Shown here piece by piece: positions 45,077 through 54,020 of a stretch of 64,000 nucleotides of DNA. The DNA comes from CAVTPD01 sp963736575 (GTDB lineage: Bacteria; Bacteroidota; Bacteroidia; Cytophagales; JAAEPT01). The stretch is from contig CAVTPD010000001.1 of NCBI GenBank assembly GCA_963736575.1, forward strand, positions 1,240,001 to 1,304,000. Reading direction: 5' to 3'. The position numbers and the translations under genes were made by a program. Numbering within the stretch: the stretch's first letter is position 1; the number at the start of each line of letters is the position of its first letter. The notes below the pieces were generated by a model that was not told the DNA's origin, made no database searches, and saw only the letters and a program-made list of their open reading frames with translations.

Positions 45077-45859
45077 ATGAAAAGCGCCTTATTATTTATA
45101 GGAGTTCTTTTTTTCTCTTTTCAACTGCAAGCAGGTGTTATAACACTTACCGGAAAATGTAAAGGAGTGCCTGTTTTTATTCAAAATCCTTATGATGCTT
45201 CTAGCAATGAATTTTGTATAGTAAGTGTCTATGTTAATAAGGAACAAAAAGTCCATAACCCTAACACGTCTGCTGTAGAGGTTTCTTTAGAAGATTATAT
45301 GATAGGTGATGTAGTAGAGTTAAAGATTGTTTATAGGAGAAACTGTAAACCAACTTTAGTAAATCCGCATGCTTTACAGAAAAACAAAATTTTTGATTTC
45401 CATAACATACTTATACGTAAAGATTATATAAGATGGGTAACTAGAGGAGAACGTTATGGAGGTAAAATGGAAGTTGAGATTTTTGAAGGGGAACGTTGGA
45501 TTACTATTTTCCAAGAAAAAAACCATGGTGGTTTATCCGATAATATTTATGAAATACCTTCTTACCACCACAGTGGTGAAAATATTTATAGAATATGCTA
45601 TACAGCGCCAGACGGAGAAAAGATATACTCTCACGAGTATTATTACCGCTCATCTCAAGCACCAGCTTCATTTTACCCAAGTAAAGTAGAAGACGTGGTT
45701 TATTTTCATGCTGAAAAACCAGTGTTTTTTCAGGTTTATGATAAAGAAAAAAACTTGGTTTTAGAAGGAAGGGGCAAAACAGCCGATTGCAAAATACTTG
45801 ATAAAGGGAAATATAAATTGTATTTCGATAATCAAGAAGAGAAGTTTAAAAAGAAGTAA
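45077..45859 (+). CDS. Secreted protein with a T9SS-like C-terminal domain
   Basis: A 260-residue protein with a signal peptide (ending LQAG). Two beta-sandwich-like parts follow, the first with ITLTGKCKGVPVFIQNPYDA, the second about residues 115-195 with ICYTAPDGEKIYSHEYYYRS. The last 60 residues (PVFFQVYDKEKNLVLEGRGK, then KGKYKLYFDNQEEKFKKK) resemble a type A sorting domain: strand, turn, GxY.L.x and a basic end. The match is looser than in the GH16 and GDSL proteins. Function unknown. Confidence 0.78.
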   Translation: MKSALLFIGVLFFSFQLQAGVITLTGKCKGVPVFIQNPYDASSNEFCIVSVYVNKEQKVHNPNTSAVEVSLEDYMIGDVVELKIVYRRNCKPTLVNPHALQKNKIFDFHNILIRKDYIRWVTRGERYGGKMEVEIFEGERWITIFQEKNHGGLSDNIYEIPSYHHSGENIYRICYTAPDGEKIYSHEYYYRSSQAPASFYPSKVEDVVYFHAEKPVFFQVYDKEKNLVLEGRGKTADCKILDKGKYKLYFDNQEEKFKKK

Positions 45860-45872
45860 TCTAACTTATTTA

Positions 45873-47171
45873 CTAGATTACTTCAGCTAAAGCGGTAGAG
45901 TCTTCTGTTACTTCAGTAAGCTTTAGTTCTATTAGTTTATTTACTTTTTGTTCATCAAAAGGAACAGAGATTTTAATATAGTTCTCTGTAAAGCCATTAA
46001 TAAAGCCATTCTCTTCTTTAGATTCAAATAATACCGTAAAAGGTTTGTCTATGTTTTGAGTGTAAAAGAAGTGTCGTTTCTTTTCACTTAAAATTCTAAG
46101 CATCTTAGAACGTTCGTGGCGTTTGTTGAAAGGAACTGGATTTGCATAATCCTTAGCTGGTGTATTGTCTCTTTCTGAATACGTAAATACGTGTAAATAA
46201 GAAATGTCAAGATCGGTTAAGAATTGATACGTTTCTTTAAATAGGTCATCGGTTTCGCCAGGGAAACCAATAATTACATCTACACCAATGCAGCAGTTTG
46301 GCATTAATGTTTTAATCTTATTTACGCGGTCTACATATAACTGAGTATCGTAGCGACGTCTCATTGATTTTAAAAGTTCATCAGAGCCAGATTGTAAAGG
46401 AATATGGAAATGAGGCACAAACTTTTTAGAGGCAGCTACAAACTCAATTATGTCATCTGTAAGTAAGTTGGGTTCTATAGAAGATATTCTAAACCGATCA
46501 ATCCCGTCTATTTTATCTAACTCTATTAATAAATCTAAAAAACGTTCTTGTCGTTTACCGTCAACTATACCAAAATCGCCAATATTTACCCCAGTTAAGA
46601 CAACTTCTTTAACTTCGGTGGCAGCTATTTCTTTGGCATTTTTAACAATATCTTCAATAGTAGCGCTTCTGCTTTTTCCTCTGGCTAAAGGAATGGTACA
46701 AAATGTACAATTGTAATTACAACCGTCTTGTACTTTTAAAAAAGTACGTGTTCGGTCGTTTAAAGAGTAGGAAGCAGCAAATTCATTGACTTCTTTAATG
46801 TCGGTAGCGTAAATTTTAGCTTCCGATTCTTTTTTGAATTCTCCTAAGATTTCTAAAAGCTTAAATTTTTCAGAAGCACCTAGTACAGCATCAACTCCTG
46901 GTATTTCTACAATTTCGGTGGGTTTAAGCTGTGCATAGCATCCTATAATAACTACATAAGAGTCGGGAGATACTTTTTTGGCATCCCTAACTAACTTTCT
47001 ACACTTTTTATCTGCATTTTCGGTAACCGAACATGTATTAATGACAAATATGTCTGGATTGTCGTTAAAATCAACTTTCTTAAACCCCTTATCTTCAAAG
47101 TCTCTAGAGATAGAAGATGTTTCGGAGAAGTTTAATTTACAGCCAAGGGTGTAGAATGCTACTTTTTTCAT
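45873..47171 (-). CDS. mtaB: tRNA threonylcarbamoyladenosine methylthiotransferase MtaB
   Basis: A 432-residue radical-SAM enzyme that adds a methylthio group to t6A37 of tRNAs reading ANN codons. The radical-SAM cluster is CNYNCTFC (Cys151, Cys155, Cys158); the second cluster is bound by Cys11, Cys47 and Cys78 in the N-terminal UPF0004 domain. HIPLQSGSDELLKSMRRRY and GVDVIIGFPGETDDLFKET are standard. The C-terminal TRAM-like part is present. The N terminus KKVAFYTLGCKLNFSETS separates it from MiaB and RimO. It is a single gene. Confidence 0.95.
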   Translation of the reverse strand: MKKVAFYTLGCKLNFSETSSISRDFEDKGFKKVDFNDNPDIFVINTCSVTENADKKCRKLVRDAKKVSPDSYVVIIGCYAQLKPTEIVEIPGVDAVLGASEKFKLLEILGEFKKESEAKIYATDIKEVNEFAASYSLNDRTRTFLKVQDGCNYNCTFCTIPLARGKSRSATIEDIVKNAKEIAATEVKEVVLTGVNIGDFGIVDGKRQERFLDLLIELDKIDGIDRFRISSIEPNLLTDDIIEFVAASKKFVPHFHIPLQSGSDELLKSMRRRYDTQLYVDRVNKIKTLMPNCCIGVDVIIGFPGETDDLFKETYQFLTDLDISYLHVFTYSERDNTPAKDYANPVPFNKRHERSKMLRILSEKKRHFFYTQNIDKPFTVLFESKEENGFINGFTENYIKISVPFDEQKVNKLIELKLTEVTEDSTALAEVI

Positions 47172-47444
47172 AGGATTTACAAAAATATGGCTTTAAAAGC
47201 ACTTAATAAAAAAATTAATGTCTAAGAATTTTTTATTTGATCTTAAATTTAAAAGAACTAAGAAAACTAGCTAGTGAATTACGTAGTTATACGTAATTAA
47301 AAATCACTTTTTCTTACTATATATTCGTTTTTTTGGGGAGATACTATTTTAGTAAATGAGAAAGGTAATTGTATTATTCTAATAGTATAGGCATGATAAT
47401 ACTAGTTTTATTGTAAAAAAGACGTAATAAAATTGTTTTCCAAA
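47172..47444. other. Long regulatory region upstream of glnA
   Basis: No gene is seen. It contains a perfect inverted repeat, AATTACGTA (47277-47285) and TACGTAATT (47290-47298), with a four-base spacer, the same motif as before the porin gene. A weaker inverted repeat, TAGTAT with ATACTA, lies around 47383-47404. The unusual length suggests several regulator sites for glnA. Confidence 0.55.
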
Positions 47445-47475
47445 TTTGAATAAATGAGAATTCCGCGTAACTTCG
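47445..47475 (+). promoter_or_regulatory. Promoter of glnA
   Basis: TTTG (47445-47448) and TAACTTCG (47468-47475) are 19 bases apart; the -7 box has one mismatch to TAnnTTTG. Transcription should begin near 47482, about 59 bases before the ATG at 47541. Confidence 0.65.
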
Positions 47476-47540
47476 AGTCACTTAGAACATTTAATTTTAC
47501 TAAGTAATAAAACTTGTTAAATCATAATCAATCTAATATC

Positions 47541-48560
47541 ATGGCTAAGGCAAAACTAGAGTACATTTGGCTAGACGGTAGTGCTCCTACTCAAGGAATG
47601 AGAAGTAAAACTAAATTAGTTAACGATTTCAGTGGTAAATTAGAAGACTGTGAAATGTGGTCTTTTGACGGTTCTTCTACTGGTCAAGCTGAAGGTGGTT
47701 CTTCTGACTGTTTATTGAAGCCAGTTGCTATATTTAATGATCCAGACAGAACTAATGCTTATTTAGTTATGACTGAAGTTTTAAATGCTGACGGTACTCC
47801 ACACACTACAAACGGTAGAGCAACTATTGATGACCAAGATGACGATTTCTGGTTTGGTTTTGAGCAAGAATATTTCTTTTACGATTTAGAAACTAATCTT
47901 CCTTTAGGTTTCCCTGCTGCTGGTTACCCTGCTCCACAAGGACCTTACTACTGTGGTGTTGGTGCTGGTAAAATGTTTGGTAGAGAAATAGTAGAAGAGC
48001 ATTTAGACATCTTAATTGATGCAGGTATCAATGTAGAAGGTATTAATGCTGAAGTTGCCATGGGACAATGGGAATTCCAATGTTTCTCTAAAGGTGCAGC
48101 TGCTGCAGGTGATGAAATTTGGGTATCTCGTTACCTATTAGAAAGAACAGCAGAGAAATATGGCGTTGGTGTTAACTGGCATTGTAAGCCGTTAGGTGAT
48201 ACAGACTGGAATGGTTCTGGTATGCACGCTAACTTCTCTAACACTACTTTAAGAACGTGTGGTGATAAAGCTACTTACGAGAAAATTTGTAATGCGTTTG
48301 CTCCTGCAGATGTAATTAAAGAATGTATCTCTGTATACGGTGCAGACAACCACTTAAGATTAACTGGTAAGCACGAAACTCAATCTATCCATAAATTCTC
48401 TTGGGGTATTTCTGATAGAGGAGCTTCAATCCGTGTTCCTATTGTAGTAGTTGAAAAAGGCTGGAAAGGCTGGTTAGAGGATAGAAGACCTAACTCTGCT
48501 GCTGATCCTTACAAAGTTGCTGCTGTTATTATTAAGACAGTTAAAACAGTTGACAAATAA
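47541..48560 (+). CDS. glnA: Glutamine synthetase, type II
   Basis: A 339-residue enzyme that makes glutamine from glutamate, ammonia and ATP. It is of the short type II (GlnII, eukaryote-like) form. The beta-grasp start LEYIWLDGSAPTQGMRSKTK, the SFDGSSTGQAEGGSSDCLL block, FGFEQEYFFYD (metal-binding Glu), NWHCKPLGDTDWNGSGMHAN and the end FSWGISDRGASIRVPIVVV are intact. ATG 47541 is chosen (MAKAKLEYIW); an in-frame TTG at 47514 would add nine residues of no family character. It has its own promoter, a long regulated leader region and a terminator. It lies near the porin gene with which it shares a motif. Confidence 0.97.
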   Translation: MAKAKLEYIWLDGSAPTQGMRSKTKLVNDFSGKLEDCEMWSFDGSSTGQAEGGSSDCLLKPVAIFNDPDRTNAYLVMTEVLNADGTPHTTNGRATIDDQDDDFWFGFEQEYFFYDLETNLPLGFPAAGYPAPQGPYYCGVGAGKMFGREIVEEHLDILIDAGINVEGINAEVAMGQWEFQCFSKGAAAAGDEIWVSRYLLERTAEKYGVGVNWHCKPLGDTDWNGSGMHANFSNTTLRTCGDKATYEKICNAFAPADVIKECISVYGADNHLRLTGKHETQSIHKFSWGISDRGASIRVPIVVVEKGWKGWLEDRRPNSAADPYKVAAVIIKTVKTVDK

Positions 48561-48587
48561 TTGTTAATGGTTTATTTATAGATTCTG

Positions 48588-48616
48588 AAAAGCCTCCAAT
48601 TTTGGAGGCTTTTTTA
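48588..48616. terminator. Terminator between glnA and the GDSL gene
   Basis: AAAAGCCTCCAA pairs with TTGGAGGCTTTT around two T, followed by more T on the plus strand. It can serve both convergent genes. Confidence 0.88.
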
Positions 48617-49522
48617 TTTTATTTTGAATTTTTTACTCCACATTCCCTTTTCAGTTTTTAAACTAATAATGTAAACACCTTTTTCTAAACCATTAATGTT
48701 TATCTGGGGATTATTAAACTCAGTAATAGTTTCTCCTTCAGTATTAAAGATTACACCTTCAATTTTCCCTTTTGTGTTTATCAATTCTAATGTGTCTTTT
48801 TGTATTCTGTAATCAATTTTATTAGACCCTTTTTCAGTTTTAATGCTTAAGACATTATCTAAATTCATGTTAGAAATTATTTGATCTACCCATAATTTAT
48901 ACTGTTTTCCGGAAGGGTGAAGGTTATCGCCCGCAACTAAATCGGGTTCTGCTAATCCTTTTCTTGAAATAGGCGTTATGTTATGAAATTTAACTTGATA
49001 GATTTTAGAAATTGAATCGGCTATAAAATTATACCTATTAGTATTATCGGTAATGCTTTGGGCACCATGACCAAATTTTGTGTAAGCATAATCGGGAATA
49101 GATACCACAAATACATAATCTTTATTACCACCAACCAAGGCAATAGAAGCCTGAAGTAAAAATTCAAACTCTCTAATATATTGTTGTTCTTCTCTTCCTT
49201 GGTAAAAATTATTAACACCAATTAGTAGGGATACTAAATTGTAAGAAGAATCTGGCTCTTGTGTCTGAATAGCATTAATTAGATTATCGGTACGCCAGCC
49301 AGTTTGGGCAATTATATCAACCTTATCAAATTGGATTTTATGTTCCTTTTCTAATTGTACGGCTAATTGATTCGGCCATCTGTCTTCAGTAGCCACACTT
49401 TGCCCAATGGTATATGAATCACCAAGGGCTAAATAACTAATGTTGTTCTTGGTAACAGTTTGGGAATGACTCTTAAAGCTGAAAAGTATAAAGAATAAAC
49501 AAAGTAATAAATAGTTTCTCAT
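48614..49522 (-). CDS. Secreted SGNH/GDSL esterase with T9SS sorting domain
   Basis: A 302-residue secreted hydrolase. The signal peptide ends SHSQ. Block I is YLALGDSYTIGQ (catalytic Ser in GDSY), block III VSLLIGVNNFYQG and block V DNLHPSGKQYKLW (Asp and His of the triad). The final 70 residues, with IEGVIFNTEGETITEFNNP and GLEKGVYIISLKTEKGMWSK, are a T9SS type A sorting domain. It probably removes ester groups from a polysaccharide or lipid; the exact substrate is unknown. It is a single gene. Confidence 0.93.
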   Translation of the reverse strand: MRNYLLLCLFFILFSFKSHSQTVTKNNISYLALGDSYTIGQSVATEDRWPNQLAVQLEKEHKIQFDKVDIIAQTGWRTDNLINAIQTQEPDSSYNLVSLLIGVNNFYQGREEQQYIREFEFLLQASIALVGGNKDYVFVVSIPDYAYTKFGHGAQSITDNTNRYNFIADSISKIYQVKFHNITPISRKGLAEPDLVAGDNLHPSGKQYKLWVDQIISNMNLDNVLSIKTEKGSNKIDYRIQKDTLELINTKGKIEGVIFNTEGETITEFNNPQININGLEKGVYIISLKTEKGMWSKKFKIK

Positions 49523-49558
49523 AACCTATAAACGTTACAAGATTAAGAATTAGTTCAT

Positions 49559-50866
49559 TTATAGCTCTGCTACTAAGCCGCCTATAAGTTTAACTAATTC
49601 TGTTTCAGATTGAATAAGCTGAAAAGTATTGGTATACAATTGCAGTGCTACATTACGTGTATTAAGCTGAATGTTGCGGTAGTCAATAGAATTTATAGTA
49701 CCATTTTTTTGTCTTTCACTGGCAAGGTCTAATTGTAAAAGAGCAGTTTTTAAGTTACTTCTATTAATCTCTATAAGGTGTTTGTTTAAGTTGTATTGAT
49801 CTAGAGCGCTACGCAGTTCTTTTTTTAATTCAAGCTGAAGTTCTTTCTGTTCTAGTTGAGCTATATCAATATCAATATCTGCGTTTTCAATTCGTCTGCG
49901 TATTTTTCTTCCGTTTGAAAGAGTCCAACTTAAGGTAAAGTTGGCATAAACATCCCAAGAATTACCCGTAGTAGTCTGGTCGCCTAAATAGATTTGAGAG
50001 ATGTTATAATCGCCCCCTAAATTTAAACGCAATTTTGGGTATAGTTCAGAACGAGATAAATCTGCTTGAACTTTAGATAAACGTAAATTGATTACCTGAT
50101 TGATAACGTTTTGGTTGTTGCTTAACATTTTAGCTTGTAGATCATCGTATTCGTAATTTTTTAAATCTGAAATCAAAGAATCTTCAGCCAGTTGGTATTG
50201 TGTTTCAGAATCTATACCCATTAATAGATTAAGGTTTCTGTAAGCATTTTTAACGTTTAGTTTTTGGGTTTCCAAAGTGCTAGAGTCTGTAAGCATATTG
50301 GTTTGGGTTTGTAATAAATCGAAAGTAGTACTTACACCCAATTTTTTCTTTTCGTTTTCATACCTGTATTTGTCTCTAGATAGGTGGTAAGTTTCCCTAA
50401 GAACATTTAGATTAATTTCTTCTAATAGAATTTCATAATAACCCATTATTACAGACTGAAGGGTGTTTTGGATAATCAGGTCGGCATTTCCTTCACTTTG
50501 CTCCTGAAGAGTAGCTAATTGCTCTTTGGTAATGTTTACTTTAAAGCCTTCAAAAATTGTCCAAGAGGCATCAATATTTGGCGCTATTGAATGCGTTCTA
50601 AGTGATAAGCCATTAATAAATGAAGTGGGGTTGTTTTGTTGCTGAATTTGGTTGTTTTGCCCCGTGTTAAAACTAACTGTAGGGTATCTTCCTGCTTCGC
50701 CCCATTGATTATTATTTTCGGCTTTTTCTACTTGTTTTCCAGAAATTAAAATCTGGAAGTTGTTGTATAAAGCGCTTTCCAAAGCTTTAGAAAGATCTAG
50801 TTTTTCTTGCTGCGCGAAACTTAAAAAAGGGAATAGGAGGATAGAAATTAGTAATTTAAATTTCAT
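49559..50866 (-). CDS. TolC-family outer-membrane efflux protein
   Basis: A 435-residue outer-membrane channel. The start is ATG 50866 (MKFKLLISILLFPFLSFAQ), giving a clean signal peptide; the frame extends to 50914 but inside the RND gene. Two long coiled-coil halves typical of TolC are seen, with LDLSKALESALYNNFQILIS at the start and ATLQEQSEGNADLIIQNTLQ and LKKELRSALDQYNLNKHLIE in the helices. It overlaps the RND gene by 11 bases and forms the exit duct of the tripartite pump. Confidence 0.92.
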   Translation of the reverse strand: MKFKLLISILLFPFLSFAQQEKLDLSKALESALYNNFQILISGKQVEKAENNNQWGEAGRYPTVSFNTGQNNQIQQQNNPTSFINGLSLRTHSIAPNIDASWTIFEGFKVNITKEQLATLQEQSEGNADLIIQNTLQSVIMGYYEILLEEINLNVLRETYHLSRDKYRYENEKKKLGVSTTFDLLQTQTNMLTDSSTLETQKLNVKNAYRNLNLLMGIDSETQYQLAEDSLISDLKNYEYDDLQAKMLSNNQNVINQVINLRLSKVQADLSRSELYPKLRLNLGGDYNISQIYLGDQTTTGNSWDVYANFTLSWTLSNGRKIRRRIENADIDIDIAQLEQKELQLELKKELRSALDQYNLNKHLIEINRSNLKTALLQLDLASERQKNGTINSIDYRNIQLNTRNVALQLYTNTFQLIQSETELVKLIGGLVAEL

Positions 50867-53800
50867 GTTTATCAATTTCGGCAAGGCGTTTAATTTCTTT
50901 ATAAGCAGGTTCAACTTGTTCTCTGGTTGGTTTTTTTCCGTTCCAAAACCAATAGACTAAGAATCTAAAGTCGTTTAGGGTTAATAATAAAGCGGGTAAA
51001 AACCCTAGAATAATTAATGTCCCGAAAAGCACACCGTAAGCAACGGTTACCGCCATTGGTATTAAGAATTGCGCTTGTAAACTTTGTTCAAAAATTAACG
51101 GATATAAACCGGCTACAGTAGTAATAGAGGTTAAAATAATGGCTCTAAAACGTGATGTTCCGGCACTATGGGCAGCTCCGTATACTGTCATTCCTTCACG
51201 TATGTTGCTGTTAAATTTATCTATAAAAACTACGGCATCATTAATAATTACACCACCAAGTGCAACGCTTCCTAAATGACTCATAATTACAATATTTATT
51301 CCTTCAATTGAATGCCCTAAGAAAGAACCGCATATCCCTGGGATAATTAAAAACAGTACCACAATGGTTTGTAAGAATGAACGGAAGGTTAAGGCAATTA
51401 AAAGAAAAACAATTAATAACACAATTGGGACTACTTTAATAATAGAGCCAAACAACTTTTCGTTGTCTCTGGCTTGTCCGCTGAAGGCTGTTTTAACGTC
51501 TGGGTATTTACGCAGTAATTCCGGTAAAATCTCATTGTTTATTTCTTCCGTAATTGGTCCCAATGCTTCGTTAGGATCGGTTTGTTCGGCTTCAATTAAT
51601 GCTTCTCTAAATCCGTTGTAGTGGTTAATTTTTACAATGCCCCGTTCAATAGAAAAGTCGGCCAATTCTCTAAGTGGAATTAAATTATTGTCTAAGGTTC
51701 TAATGGTAAGGTCTTCTAGCTGATTGATGTTTACACGGTCTTCTTTGGGGTAGCGCACCCAAACCCGAACTTCATCACTGCCCACTTGTAAGCGTTGTGC
51801 TTCTTGTCCATAAATGTTTTGACGAATTTGAGAAGTGACATCATTGTTGTTCAATCCTAATAAATAGGCTTTTTCTTTCAGTTTGATCTCTATTTCACGT
51901 TTGCCAACCTCATCGTTATCGGTAATGTCTTTTAATGCAGGAAATTCAGAAAGGGAAGCTTTAAACTCTTCTTTAATTGCAGAAAGTTGTTCTACATTAT
52001 TACTTAAAAAGCGGATTGAAACCGGTTTACCAAAACTTCTTCTACCGCCAATAACAAAGGTTTCGGCTTCGGGTATTTCGCCAATCTTTTGCTTAATAAT
52101 GTTGGCTATCTTAAAGGATTCCATATTCCGTATTTCGCCTTCAAGAAGTCTTATTTTAATGTTACCAGCATGCCCTCCAGAAGCTAAATCGTTGCTGCCC
52201 ACATTCATTTCGGTAGCAATAATTACATCTTTTTTGTCTTTTCTATCTTCCGAAATTTCTTTGTTGGCTTCCCAAACTTTTTTGTCAATCCTTCGAAGTA
52301 TGTTTTCGGTTAAATTTTCATTAGTCCCCGGTTTTAATACAATCTGTGCTTCAATATCATTAGAGTCTATAAAAGGGAAGAAGGCTGTTTTTATATAACC
52401 ACCACTTAATAAACCAAACATAGTAAATATAAAAAGAAGTAGAATAGAGCAGAAAATCCATCTCCATTTTAGCGTAAAATCTATGTAATTACCATAATAC
52501 TGATAACGAACTTTGTCTAAGCCTTTTTCAAACTTTTTTCTAAATTTATTGGGTTCTGAATTAATGTTTGGGCTGTTTAAATGGGAGGGAAGTACAAAAG
52601 CTGCTTCTAACAGAGAAAAGCCTAAGCAGGCAATTACTACAATACCCATTTCTATTACAAATTCGCCCAGCATTCCTTCTAAAAAAAAGAAAGTACAGAA
52701 CACAACTATGGTTGTCATTACCGAAGTGAATACTGCCGGAAAAACCTCTAACGTACCATCTACAGTAGCTCTAAATGTAGATTTACCACGTTGCATGTGG
52801 TCAAAAATATTTTCGGAAATTACAATACCATCATCTACTAGAATACCAATTACCAAGATCATCCCAAAAAGTGACATTTGATTAATGGTTATGTCTACTA
52901 CGTTACCCAGTGTTAGCATTCCTAAAAAGGAAATGGGGATACCAATAGCTACCCAAAATGAAAGTCTAAAGTTTAGGAAAATACCCAAAACGATAACCAC
53001 TAAAACCAATCCCATGGCACCGTTAGATGTTAATAAGCCTAGGCGCTCTTTTAACATGGTAGAGGTATCAAAGGTAATATCTAATTGTATTTGAGAGTTT
53101 GCGGCATTAAAATCGTCTATGTATTGGTAAACAAAATCCGTGATTTCAAGAATGTCTTCTTCTGGTAATTTCATTATTCGGACACCTACCGAATTTTCTC
53201 CGTTGTAGAAGGTTTGATTTGGGGTTTCGGCAAAGCGTTCTTTTACGCTTGCTACATCACCAATAGTTAAAAAACTACCGTTAGGATTGGTTCTAAGAAC
53301 AATTTTTTCAACACTTTCGGCTTGGTTGGCTTTGTATCTAGAACGTATTAATAATTCTTCTTCCGAAGTTTTAATAGAACCACCGGAAACGTCTCGATTA
53401 TTAAGCCGTATTATAGTAGCTATTTCATTAATGGTAAGTCCGTATTGTCGTAAAGTGTTTTCAGAGATTTCAACCGAAATTTCTAAAGAGGGGATACCAT
53501 TTACCGTAACCTGAGACATAAAGCCGGTAGCCATAAAATCGTCTTCAATTCGGTCTGCAAATTTTTTCATTTGCAGTAAAGAAAGGTTTCCGTGTAAAGA
53601 AAGACCAATTACAGGGTCTAAGGGTTTTTGTTTGTAAACTTTTGGCTTTTCGGCATTTTCCGGAAAGCTGTTTATTTGGTCAACAGCATTTTTAACATCG
53701 GTTAATAATTCGTCAATGTTATAGCCATTTAGCATAAGTACTTTTATGCTGGCGTTGTTTTCACTAGAAGTAGATGTGATTTCATCTATTCCGGGTATAC

Positions 53801-54020
53801 CTTTTAAAGCATCTTCTACCTTAAGGGTTATGCCTTCTTCCATTTCTTCTGGTGAAGTTCCTGGATTAACTAGGGTAATGTAAATTTCCTTTGCTGCTCT
53901 TTCAGGAAAAAACGATTTCTTAATAGATGTATAAGAAACAATACCTAAAGAAACCGTTAATAAGATTAACCCATTGGCCCAAATGGGGTATTTAACAAAA
54001 AACTCAATTAATTTTTTCAT
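50856..54020 (-). CDS. RND-family efflux transporter, permease subunit
   Basis: A 1054-residue inner-membrane proton antiporter of the AcrB/HAE type. Twelve membrane helices fall in the usual 1+5+1+5 layout with two large periplasmic loops. LVDDGIVISENIFDHMQRGK (helix 4, the proton relay region) and the matching GGVIINDAVVFIDKFNSN (helix 10) are intact. It pumps hydrophobic compounds or metabolites out with the adaptor and TolC partners on both sides in the operon. Its start overlaps the adaptor stop by four bases (ATGA). The drug or substrate is not shown by the sequence. Confidence 0.95.
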   Translation of the reverse strand: MKKLIEFFVKYPIWANGLILLTVSLGIVSYTSIKKSFFPERAAKEIYITLVNPGTSPEEMEEGITLKVEDALKGIPGIDEITSTSSENNASIKVLMLNGYNIDELLTDVKNAVDQINSFPENAEKPKVYKQKPLDPVIGLSLHGNLSLLQMKKFADRIEDDFMATGFMSQVTVNGIPSLEISVEISENTLRQYGLTINEIATIIRLNNRDVSGGSIKTSEEELLIRSRYKANQAESVEKIVLRTNPNGSFLTIGDVASVKERFAETPNQTFYNGENSVGVRIMKLPEEDILEITDFVYQYIDDFNAANSQIQLDITFDTSTMLKERLGLLTSNGAMGLVLVVIVLGIFLNFRLSFWVAIGIPISFLGMLTLGNVVDITINQMSLFGMILVIGILVDDGIVISENIFDHMQRGKSTFRATVDGTLEVFPAVFTSVMTTIVVFCTFFFLEGMLGEFVIEMGIVVIACLGFSLLEAAFVLPSHLNSPNINSEPNKFRKKFEKGLDKVRYQYYGNYIDFTLKWRWIFCSILLLFIFTMFGLLSGGYIKTAFFPFIDSNDIEAQIVLKPGTNENLTENILRRIDKKVWEANKEISEDRKDKKDVIIATEMNVGSNDLASGGHAGNIKIRLLEGEIRNMESFKIANIIKQKIGEIPEAETFVIGGRRSFGKPVSIRFLSNNVEQLSAIKEEFKASLSEFPALKDITDNDEVGKREIEIKLKEKAYLLGLNNNDVTSQIRQNIYGQEAQRLQVGSDEVRVWVRYPKEDRVNINQLEDLTIRTLDNNLIPLRELADFSIERGIVKINHYNGFREALIEAEQTDPNEALGPITEEINNEILPELLRKYPDVKTAFSGQARDNEKLFGSIIKVVPIVLLIVFLLIALTFRSFLQTIVVLFLIIPGICGSFLGHSIEGINIVIMSHLGSVALGGVIINDAVVFIDKFNSNIREGMTVYGAAHSAGTSRFRAIILTSITTVAGLYPLIFEQSLQAQFLIPMAVTVAYGVLFGTLIILGFLPALLLTLNDFRFLVYWFWNGKKPTREQVEPAYKEIKRLAEIDKHEI

